DNA from: Breviolum minutum Mf 1.05b.01
Lineage: Eukaryota; Sar; Dinophyceae; Suessiales; Symbiodiniaceae
DNA length: 64,000 nt
NCBI GenBank assembly: GCA_000507305.1
Contig: DF240877.1
Location: 7,095 to 71,094 of the forward strand
Direction: 5' to 3'
Part shown: positions 29,240 through 41,200 of the stretch, piece by piece
How the letters are laid out: each line of letters starts with the position of its first letter
Position numbering within the stretch: position 1 is the stretch's first letter
Notes under the pieces: model-generated
What the model was told of the DNA's origin: nothing
Database searches by the model: none
The model's input: only the letters and a program-made list of their open reading frames with translations
Translations under genes and position numbers: made by a program

Positions 29240-32200
29240 GTTTGGAAGAGTTGGATATCAACGGAGGGGTCATAAGCTTCTTGAGCCTATTTTCAGGAAG
29301 TTGCACTAGGGCGTGCATGGAAGTGATCGTAATTAGTTTATAAGTTGGTTTATTTCACCTATTTACAGGACGTAAACAACCGACTTATAAATGGGTTGTC
29401 CACTTACTAAGTACCATGGACATCCCAGTACACTTGCATTACACACAATTTTTTCAGTGGCCCTTCGATTCAACCGATCGTGAACGATTCCCCTGCAAAA
29501 AACAAGGCTTCTACACCGCCTTGATTCACCAGAAGCTCAACCATTTTAATTTTACTATTATTCGAAGGGAAAAAAAATACCTTCAACCAATGGATCATTC
29601 TAAATCTTACGCTCCGGAAAACTGATGGTTTGGAAGATCCGGCTTCAACTATGCAGATTCTTGGCGTCCAGCCATTGGTTTTCATGGCGCATAGTGATGT
29701 GATCCCCCCACCAGAGGTCGGGACATGTCATACGGAACCTCAGATTGTCCGAAAGTCCGTCATCAAAACCCTGGTTGCTTGTTGTGATTATAGGGGATTA
29801 TATACTACCCACTTATATGGGGATTGTAAGAAGTCATTGTAAGGGTCCCTATTTTCAACCGCCCCCGGGGTTTTCGTTGGAGCCGCTTGCAGGTGGTGAT
29901 TGCTACGAAAACGGCGCAGCAACTCCAAGAACAGTTGGGCTATGTTTGGGACCTCGGCCTCGGGAGGAAAACGCCAGGTCAACGGATGTTTTTTTTCCCA
30001 AAGAAAGCGACCCGAGCAGTACAAGATGGGCCCCAGGATCCAGTTATAAATTTGGGGTGAAATATTCTAATGTTAAATGGAGTCTTATTAATTGTGTAAC
30101 TGGGGGTTATATACCTCCATTTTTAACTGCTAGGGCCCATCTTGTAGAACGTGAGCTGTGAAAAAAAAATCCATATGTTGGAGTCCTTTTTCGACTGAAG
30201 CATCTGAACTTGCAAAATCCTAAAGTCTGTCAGGGCATTTTTTTGTTGCAACCTTTTTTTACGAGAGAGTCATGACATGTCTTTGTTTTCATTGTCTTTG
30301 TTTGCATTTTTTTTGGCTCCCACCCACCAACATCAGCTGAATTTCCCTCCATTAAACTGTTTAGAGAGTTTTTTTTTCAGCAGAATTTTCCTGAGATTTT
30401 TCCGAAAAAGGTTCCCATCCGGCCAGCGCTTCTGCTGGCAACTCAGGATTTGCTTTGCACAGATTCTATCCCTTTGGATGGCAGGCCATGAGCTGCGTTG
30501 CGTTCAAATCCAAGGGGAGCGGCTCGAATGTGTTACCATGGGAATTTTCAAGGGCCCAAGGGCCTATCAATGCGACGTTTTCCCTAAGACATAGCCGGTC
30601 TCAAGGGACAATGATGGGCGTTTTTCACCTCTGAAAAAACGGGCCTTACTCCCAACAGGCATTTGGGGAATGGGCCCCTTAAATTCACATGATTGTTGTT
30701 GGGTTCCTTGGGTTCCTTGCAACCATCCCAAAAAAGGCCAACCTTTGAAATCAGATACCTTATGCAAGGCCCAACATTTTCTGATATGTGTTGGATATGC
30801 AGGTATCCCAGATTCAAAACATATCCAGGTTGTAGCAACGAAAAAACTCCTGTTTTTTTTGTGTCGAACTTCAGCATGGAACCCAGCCATTTCCCACTTC
30901 CATGAAAGTAGTGACTTCAGATACCCTCCAGCAAACTAGCAGCGCTAGCTGGAAATCCACCTCCCAACAGGAAATATATACATCTTCAAATGATAGATTT
31001 TGCAGCCAACTATTTTAGTTTACCGGAGGGTATGCCGTAGAACCAAACACCCGGCCAGTATCCAATTAGAGCATATGATTGCTTTTTTTAGGGCCCTTCC
31101 ATTTCAAGGAATCTGGGCTTGAAAAAAGCTGCCCACGTGAGAGAGTATTAGCTATTCAGGAGGATTGAAAAAAGTTCGGAGGAAGCACAACGTGCGTATG
31201 CACATACTCGGATAAATAGGAGTTTCAACTCCCATTTCTCCAATCACACGTGGGCCAAATTGGCTGTTTTTATTTTCTGACGCTGTCTTGCTTCTATATA
31301 ACTCTTCAATCTTCCATCATTTTATGATGTGGCAAGATCCTTAGGAATCATTTTCTACCAACTTGCCATGAACATGTAACCTGACCAAATTGGTCTCTCA
31401 GAAAATTGCTCCCCAAAAGCAGTGGGCTAAAGTGATACTTCCCATTATGGCTTGGTTGTGTGGCGTTAGGGGGTGTAGGCCGCTTCTCGGTCTCCTGTAC
31501 AGTTGGAGATATTACCGGAGCAGGGATCAGGTGTGCTCCTAACCAACTTAGTTTAGACAAGAGCTGCAGAGAAACGAGCCAGGGTAAGAAATATGGGGGA
31601 GAAACATGAGACCACTACAAGAAAGATGATATGCTGTACCCGCTTATGTAAAATTTAAGGCTTTGTCATGACTTTGTTGGTTCTAACTAGCCACTCTTTC
31701 TGACAGATGATGTTCACCCCCGCTGGCAATCCACTAAAGATAGCCATAGGTTCCACCGGCCCGGTAGATTTACCTACTAATTTCCCATCAAAAATCAACC
31801 ATTCATGTAGGTAAATAATACTGTTTGTCCCAAAGATCCTATGGATCATGGTTAGGAGTCTGGTTTTTCCTCCCCCCCCCTTTCGTTGGAATAATTTTTC
31901 CGTTTTCGGACCATGGATCCTACTGTTGATGAAACAAATCCTGCACCACCTGGGATGTCAACAGACCTGTAAATGTATAAACTATATATCTATGAAGTGG
32001 TTAGCCGGATTTCATCCATCAACAGTATGTGATAGCCACTAAAACCTATCCAAGGATTAGGATCCCATCATTGTTGGCACCCCAAGCAGCTTGGTCCTGG
32101 CTCAGGGGTGGTGGAGGAAAACTGCCAGTGGAACTCACGAGTCTCTTGGTTTTGGACGGAGGGAGCTTAGCTTGTTGTTCAGCTCTCGAGGACCGATTTG

Positions 32201-35200
32201 GTGATTACGGGCAAGGTGGGCCCTTACCAGATATAATTGGGGTGAAATAACTCCTATAAGTAGGGTGAAAAAGCCCCAGTTACCCCGTTATCCATTTATT
32301 TTCGGCCATTGATAGGGGTTGTACATTTTTAACTTTACAGGGGCCCAGCTTCCAGGGGAAGGCGATGATTTGAGATATTAATTGCCAACAAGTTTGTGTC
32401 ACTTTTTTTTTAAATCGGCGCTGAGAATCACGAGAACATTTTCGAATCTAAATACCTTATGCAATTCATGCCCCTCACCAAAAATGTGGGACAACGAGAT
32501 TGTTCAGACGAACTGGAAAACTTTACCGAACAAGGAGTTCACCCGCCCAAAAACAAACAGGCTGAAAACCCCAACTAAACGACCCGAAGCTCCAAACAGG
32601 CCATTCTTTTTTTTTTGCGGAAGAAGGTACCTAAGCCTTTTTGGTTGAAAGTTCTTGGTTTTAAACCTTTTTGAGCGACGGGAATTTACAGCTACACACA
32701 TTTTTTAGTGATCAATAAAAAATTGATCCATCCCATCGAGTCTGTTTTTTTTTTGGGGGGATGCAGTGAACTTTAGGGGGTCAGTTTTGGGGATCCCATT
32801 TTATACAGAGAAAAGGATGATATAAAGGTGAGCAATGAAAAAAAATCCTGAGGTTTAGGGTGTATAGGGGATTATACTGCCCACGTATGAGGAGATTATC
32901 GTAAACCATTACAAGGATCCCTATTAAACAACCAATATAAAGTAAGACCGTTTTTTTTTTTCGTGGCTCAGGTGGTGGTGCGGGACAAGTCATGAAATTG
33001 AGCACTCCAAGTTGGCCATAGTAAGATGACTTCATATTTTTTTTGTGCCGAGAATGGTTTTATGGTTGCAGTTCACAAGCTGCGAGAACTGGAGTTTTTG
33101 TGGGTTGATTGATGTTACTTGTGCAATTATTTACAGCACTTCTTTCATGAGAACGACGACATGGATGAAAACATGGACCTTTGAAGATGTAGAGTGTGTA
33201 TGTCGGGATGCCTAACCTCTCCCAAAAATGATATACAATTCGTCATCCTCCTTTCTGACCATTGCAACCTGGAATAAGTCGCATCCCAATGTACAAATAT
33301 GTATCTATATTTCCAGAAACGACTGAGTTGTACCAGCTTCCTGCCAGTTAGACCGTCTAGCACCATGTCACTGGCGTGCCTCAGGTCGTGGGTATCGATG
33401 GTGTCGGACCTGTCGCATCATCAGGTGGGGGATGGCCTTTCGTTGGATGTGTTTTTTTTTGGGGGGTGATTTTCCGGGATTGGGATCTGGTCAAATTATA
33501 GCGACCTCACGCGACCTCACCCCAAATGGTGGTTTAGTAAGGGAAATCTCTTATTTCAGGGAAATCTGGGTTGGTGAAACATTATAATTTGGCCAGATGG
33601 GATTCATCACCATGAAAAACCAACCCACCACTTTGGGACAAGATGTTTGGAACTTGGATTCAATCCAAGCATCGATGAGCATGCAAATCCAAAGTAAGTT
33701 TAGGGACAGTCAATTGAAGTTTCATGGACTTGTGATCAACTTACATGGATGATTACTAGGTTCCATGACTAACTGTTTCAGGAATGTGAACTATTGCCTA
33801 TCGCAAGGCTCATCTTCACCCTCCAAGAAGATGCCTGCCAAACACTAGGTTTGTCTTGTCGATCTCGGACAAATCAATGGAAGAAGTACTTGTACATACC
33901 ACTTTTTAACAGGAAGATGTTGGGAACCCAGGTCCCCTGCACCCCCCCGCTTCCCACGTGTTTTTGGAAGTTTTTTAGGTATTTTCTCCACATAGAAATT
34001 TCATAACCAACAAAAAAAATGGTGAAGGAAACGTTTTTTTTTGTTGGTTTTTATCCTATGTTTCCAAGGTAAGCTCCCTTTCTAAGGCATGAATCCGCCG
34101 CCAAACGCCCAACGATTGACGGTAAAAATGGGCTAACACATGACGGAGATTGGTCAAGGGACGCCCCTCTAGTTTGGTAGGTTTGATTCTGCTGTTTTCT
34201 TGTTTCTTTCATTTTCTTTCCGGTTTCCACCAAAACACCTTTCTTGGTATCCATGCGTCAAATTTCTAGGGATGTGCTTTGACAAATCTTCACCACTTGG
34301 GACACGTTCTAAATCCAAGGGTTTTGTGAAGGGATTAATCATTAATCTATGATAAATCAGAGCTACCCACAGCCATTTTTTGTGATGAAGATTGTGGAAC
34401 CCCACAAATCACATTGATTATTGCTTTAATATGGCTACTAATGATAATGGTCATTGGACCCCTAAGGAATGAATTTATAGATCGTTGATGATAGCTTAGG
34501 TTCCTTAGTATTTCCAACAACACCCTAAGACTTGCTTGTTCCACCATTGTGAAGAGGTGCCTCCTGCTAAATATATAGCCATTGGATATCTATGTTCAAT
34601 TTCAAACGGTGTGCATATAGAATGATTGGTTTATGTGACATTTTTTCCGCCTGACCTTCCCCCAAAAAACATCACTTCTGAGATGATCCCGAGCTGAGGC
34701 CTCCTCGATCTTCACATTGTCCAGACTGCGACAATTGTGTGATGCGGTGATCCGGGGGGGCGAATTTGTGGTTTGCTGTCAGTCATGGAGAGATAGCATT
34801 GTGAGCTACCATCCAGGATGCCAGTGGCAAACGAAGGTTGAGAGGCATCCCCTACCAAAAATGTAGTAATCTTGGTGGTGACTGGCATCCTGAATGGGGA
34901 GTAGATCCAAGGTATGGTACCTGTTTGAAAATTTCTGCTGTATAGAATGATGGACCATTGGAGAAAAACTTGGTAAGATTCAGAAAACAAGATTACCCGA
35001 AGCACGGATTCTTCTTATTTCTTATAACGTATATATTCTTTTGTTGCTTATGGGTAGGGCGTGGGAAAGATTACTATTTGGCGCTTCCAGATGCGGCTGG
35101 AGGATACACATGGAACACCTGAGTTTTCTTGACTTCCATTAAGTGAAGTCCCATCAAAGCTGTTGATGGTACGCAGCTTGGTTGGATTAATAGATTTATA

Positions 35201-38200
35201 ATGATTGAGTTACATGTGGTCACTGGTTCTTCTTTTTGTTGCACAGTTACACGCACATGTCATTCTTATTTCCAGTGTGTTTTGCTTCTGTCAGCAATCA
35301 CGGACAATTCCTAAACTAAACAATTTTCAAAACCAGGTTCTTTGGGATTTTGTTGTTTGGCTTACCAACCCCCCCTCTTCTTCTTGGAATGCGATCTGTC
35401 AACTTTGGGCGATGCAGCTCTGGTAGGTACGATCATCATTGCCCCTTTGTGAACAATTGAACCTCGGCAACATAAGGCTACAGCCCCGAAAGTTTAACAG
35501 CAGCTTGCCCCTGAAAGCCATGATGCTTGGAAGACTTTCTCTAGCTTCCTTTTGGGGCGTCTTTTGAGGCCTATTTTCAGGGGCGAACTGTTAAACCTGG
35601 GAGGGGAGTACAAGGTCCTGCATAAATCATCCGGTTTTAGGTGGATTTTTGTTGTTGATTCAATTAGGTTGAAACCACCACCTAGGTACAGAACTCAACC
35701 ATTTTTTCTGGCGAACAAAACACGATACCTAACCCAAAACCAACCTGGCACTAAACCTCAATAGGAAAATCCTCCTCCCAACCTTTCTGGGAGGTGCTAT
35801 ATAGGTTAGTTTTTGGGGAAAGGTACTTGACCCAAAGTTAAAAACATATATATTGGAACACCTGTCAAATTGAGGGAGCTTCAAAACATTTATATAAAGG
35901 TTGAAGGTTGAATTGATAGGTCCAGCTTTTGGCTATCTGAGCACTGACAGCAATCTGAGTTGTTTGGGTTTTTTCCTAGGAGATTATCCTGTCACTGTTA
36001 TATTCGGATTAGAAATTTTGCCACTGCAAGGGTCGTCTAGGAAACAGGCCACCTGTATAGGGTATGACCGTCACCAAAGTCGACTTTGTGGCCTTAACAG
36101 TCAAACGTGCAAGGGTCGACCAACTCACATTGTTTCGAGATAGGGATGATCATTAACCCCATAGTAGGGGTTTATATACCCATTGTATGAAGGACTAGAT
36201 GACCATTTCTCTTATAGCCACTGACCATTGGTTTCCATTCGTAAGGCCTTAGTAGACCCTTGATTCTGAGAGAGGAGGATGGCCAGTCATTGGAACAGTC
36301 CAAATAGTCAAATGATCATTTTTTTGTTTGAAACACATGTGCTATGGGTGGGCATATTTCAGAAGTGAACTGAGTAGCTGAGTTCAAAGCATCCCTAGTA
36401 CATCACGTCTTGATTTGTTTGAGTGCTTATTACAACTTTCTATCTAGGGGCCTAAGAAAAGGGCTATAAATTACATGGTAAGGGTAGGGAAAAATCTTCC
36501 AGTTTGATGGGGCATATTAGGCTGTTATAACCCATACCATCCATGTATGGTATATACTTGCCTACATGAATGGTTGAATTTTATGGTATTTAAATATGGG
36601 TAAAAACATACCGTTCGTCCCATGCATGGTATACCGGATCCCCTGTTCTTAAGGTTTCAACGGATAGTCCCATCATGAACTTCGTAAGAAGCTCCTTCAG
36701 CCACTTGGAGGATCATCCCAGTTAGTACGTACTTAGTAGCCCCCATTTATAAGCCATGAAAAGGCCATTTGGATGTTCACCATGGTTATTAACCATGTAT
36801 CCAAGTCCTGGGACCCGATCCCCCAAGCAACAGCTGAGGTGTAGGCCAACGCAACTATCACTTCTTCTTCGGGTTCGTAACTTCGGTTCCATGGCAGCAA
36901 GGACGTTTTTAGGGTTCAATATATCCCGATGTCTGTCCATTCCCATCCTTTGGTGAATTTTTGTTTTGGTGCTTGGAAAGATGTTTTTTTTTGCTAAAGG
37001 TTTTAAAACATTTAAAGGGAATTGTTGGCTTTCTACGGATCTTGGGATTGAAACGATGTTATTTTGTTGGATTTGTGTGTTCAATCTAGAGTTTTTGAAG
37101 CAGGTTACAACAGTTAGAAAGTTTTTCCCCGATGATTTTCATGTTCCTTTCGTTGTCAGTTCTCACCTAAAATCTCCGGTGAATTGACCCTTCCATACAT
37201 CGGGTCAACATTTCTTAGGTGATGTCACAGGAAAAGGTAGCGAACCTATTCGGAAATTCCGTGGATATTCAGGCTGCCTTAATGTATAAGTTGGTGTTTG
37301 AGAACCTGTGTGTATGTTTCACCACCACTTTTGAGAAGTATTCCTTTCAAAGGGAGTCGTTTTTGATTGATTGGGACCATGATTCCTATTCCATCTTTTC
37401 TTAAAATCAGCTGGCTAGCTGGACACTCGGCGTGTCTCAAAAGATTGTACTACCCTGTTTAATCTATGTCACTCCACTATGGGAATCCCTATGAACCAAA
37501 CAACTTTCAATCTGACAGATTTTTTTCGATAATTCAGATTTGTGGGGAATTTCTTCCCTCAAAAGCACCAGATTTCAACTGCGTTTTTTTTTCCACTGCG
37601 CGTAGGGGAAAACCCAGTCATCAGCCTCCTAGTGATCCGGACATGAGAAAAAATCCAACCACAAGAATCTTGAAAGGAATTTTGGAAACACAATTTCTCC
37701 CTGGGATGCCTCCGCAAAATGCAAAATTATTGCATGAGATCATGAGATGATATGATGCGTTGTTTTTTAAGGAAGGGGTGTGCAAGGCACCAATTTCCGT
37801 GCTTTTTTTATTCTTTGTTTCGGCCCCGTTGGGTTCCACTGCTTATTTGCCCCCCGCTCCAGGTCTTATGTTTGGCGATGATGGTCCTGCCTGTGTTGCA
37901 CCTCGGCTTTGGGATGAACAGAAGCACCGCCGGTTGAAATTCCCCGTGAGACTCGTGGTTTAGGATCAGGGAAAAGTCCCCCCAAAATGCCTTCATTATC
38001 CTTAGTTCAGGTTTAGGAATTATGGGAAGTTGCCCAGATTTGCTATGACTTTTTTCGGGGGAAGAGAGACACCCCCCGAAAATTTGAATGGGATGCGGGA
38101 TACCGAAAAATGATGGAACATGGAACAATGTATCTCCGGTTTCAAAAATGGCTTCATTTTGGGGTATTTCCTGTAAGATCTATGTTAAATTTCGTGGGTG

Positions 38201-41200
38201 TATTTCTCTGATACAATCATAGGTTGGGTAATGTTACCCTCCGCAAAACTAACAGTTCGCCCCTGAAGGCCAGCAAAATCCGAGGTTTTCCCTCGTTTTT
38301 CCTCTCTAACGTATCTAAACCCTGAGAAATAAAGGGTTTAACAGTTTAACAGGGCCTTATTAGGGGACACCAACGCTTAAGAAGCCCTTAGTACGGCCCT
38401 ATTTCTGGGGCCAGCCCAGCACTTTCTCCCGAGGTTTTGGTTTCTGAACAGCGAGAACTTTGAGGCGCGGCATCCCGAAAGAGATGGAGTTGATGGAAGT
38501 CACTCCAAAAAAATGGTGGTTTTTAAGATCAGGGAATCTCCCCAGAAAGGACCAAAAAAATTTCAGGATTAGGAATTAATTATAGTAGTAACTTGTCCAG
38601 GTCGATGATTCTGAAGCAATTTGTGTTGCGGGGGTGAGTTGTGGTCTTTAAGGACCCCCGGATTTTTCAGTGCTGGCTGTAGCTGTATTTTGTTTATATA
38701 CTACCTTTTGCAACAAGGTCAATCTTGAAGAATACCCATGAGATCTCAGCCGTACTTTTTTTTTGGGCCCTAGCAAATCTTGTGTTTCAATGACGTGATT
38801 TAAAGCAGAAAAACTCAACTGAATGTTAGGGCTCCAGAAATTGTGAAACACCCACAAAAGAACAGAAGAATTGAAACCTACCCTTTTTGAATGGTTTGCG
38901 ATGCATGTCTCATCACCATGAAAACTTCTGAAAACACGCTGGGTGAAATCTCCGTTTGGTTTCAGAGATTTTTGTGCAACGTGGCGACATTCGTCGCAAG
39001 CCCTGATGTTTGAGTAAATTTTTATATACATTCATTTAATATACCAGTCTTCTATGTACATATATCTATTTATATACATATGATCATGCATACATACACA
39101 TATGTATATTATATAATCTCGTAGATCTGGCCAATTGACTATCTCATCCAACGTCCTGTTTTGCCCAAGCGGCACGGGGTGTCGTAGGGTCCACTTGGCT
39201 ACGTAGTTATGAGGAAGTTTTTGTAGAACCAAATTTCATCAGCCCAAAACTCCAGTTTTAGTTTAAATTTGTGTGGGCAACAATTAATCTAAAACATATC
39301 TTGTCCATGTGGCTATGCATGGAACCATTCGCTCATCTTTTTGTCTCGCAAGGATTCTGTGCTCTTTGGTGTCCTTTCCCCAAAATATGATGCGACAATA
39401 TTTAATCCAACTTTTTTGTTCTAGTTTGTTGCCATGTAAGGCCTCTCTTTCGATTTCTATGGATAAACCTCCTGGCACTGACGTTTTTTAGCTGTCCCTT
39501 GTCTGCCAGTTGGCCGTTGATGGCATGGTTCATGTGAGCAGTGGCGCGTTGCAACCAGTGTTCTATGCGCTCATTGCGTGGCTTGGATATTTGAACACCT
39601 TCAGCCATGGGTTTTTGATAAGAGGTCTCAAGTTGCAGTGACGTGTTCGGCAAAAAAATGTCTCCCCATTTTGTTTCAGGGTCTGTTGGTTGGTATCATC
39701 GAAGCAGAACTTCACAAGAGGATGAGGATACATACATGCTTTATCAAAAAAGAGGTCATCAACAATTGGAAAAACTCCAGCTGTTGTGGAAGGATCTATT
39801 CTTTTGGAACTTTCCCGGAGCCATTTGAAACAGTGGGAAAGACTTTCTGTTCATTTCTAGCAGGTGTGTATCCGTATCCTTTTAACTTTGACAGGGGGCA
39901 TTCTGGGACAGGACAAAAATACATATCCAGCTGCTGATTTCCGGAGTTTTTGGGGCGGCATCTCAGTAATAGTTGTAGTTTCGATCTACCCCCCCACCCA
40001 GGATTCCAGTCACCACCAGGATTATTACATTTTTAGTAGGGGAATCCTTATAAACCTTCATTTGTGACTGGGGGGACCTTATTGTCCACTGTGTTTGTGT
40101 TTTTTTAATTATGGGAGAAACCTTTTTTTTGAAAATTCGCCCCTCTATCTTGTTTCTAGGTGCAACATTTGGCTGGCTGAAAAATGGTATGGCTCGAAAC
40201 TATTACCCCCCGGACAACTAGCATTTGACATGGTCCCTTTTTTGGAGACACATTAATTTTTCGGGGGCATAGACCTCCAAAATGAAAATTTACCACTTGT
40301 CTTGCTAGGTTGCTTCAAAGATGTATGTCGTTTTTTTACCCAAACCCTTATGGAAGTCCATCTAGTCATCCCTTTTTCATGGTGGTTAATAATCCCTTAA
40401 CTTCATAAGGCTGGCTATATCTTGGGTGGGGTAGTGGCATTGGGGGGGGTTATGCTTAAATTCCCATGTTGTAGATTTATTCAATTTATTTTTTGGATCC
40501 CAAAATTGGCATCCGAATTTTGAATCTTGGCTCGTCCAAATTCCCTGTGATGAGGCTGGGTGCTCTTGTCGGCATCGCTACCCTCCTTTCCTTCGTCTTG
40601 TGGGTCTGGGTTCCCTTTGGCGGAAGGCAACTGGTCGGTAGTCATGGGAATCTAAAGGTACTCTCCCCAATGCCACCCCCCCAAGACATAAGGCCTTACT
40701 AAAGGATTATTCACCACAATTGTCCCTTAATAGGCATCATTAATTGCCTTATTTCAAGGGTGGAGGGGCTTTGAGGTATGCTTATAAGGTAGGAATGAGA
40801 TGATCTTTTTGAAATGGGCAAAGCCCAATAAAAAACGGCAACAAGAATGCCATTCAAGATGACACACCGAGTGTTGTGATAATGGGTAGCCTCCAAAGAG
40901 ACGGGGGGCTGATGACTTTGTCGTTTCACTGCAGCGACCGACCATGCAAATTTGAATGGACCGCAGTGAAAAGAATTCGTGGTCCCCGCAATGCCAACAC
41001 CCCAGGAAGTTTGGCCCTGATTGAGGGGTTCTTATTATCATTTACCTGGATAATTCCCTATTAAGGCCGGCTATTTCCTGGCAGAATTGGCATTCTCCTG
41101 GAGACCCTCACATTTTCATGAAAGGAGCCCCCCTAATTGGTTGATTTTTTTGAGATGAACAACCTTCCCCAATTGATGTAGGAATCCACACAAATAGATG

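Noticed and set aside
30486..30594. A full zinc-domain start in the frame CVTMGIFKGPRAYQC
   Set aside because: It mimics CxTCxIxRPPRxxHC, but Met replaces a zinc-ligand Cys and Gly replaces Pro. The true RPPR-HC exon lies at 34694. Only the upstream HELRCVQIQGERLE part is kept, tentatively.
39402..39653. Minus-strand 83-codon frame or + strand hydrophobic exon as the missing DHHC loop exon
   Set aside because: The + frame after CTGCCAG does not fit the phase left by 37932, and the minus frame has no supporting signal.
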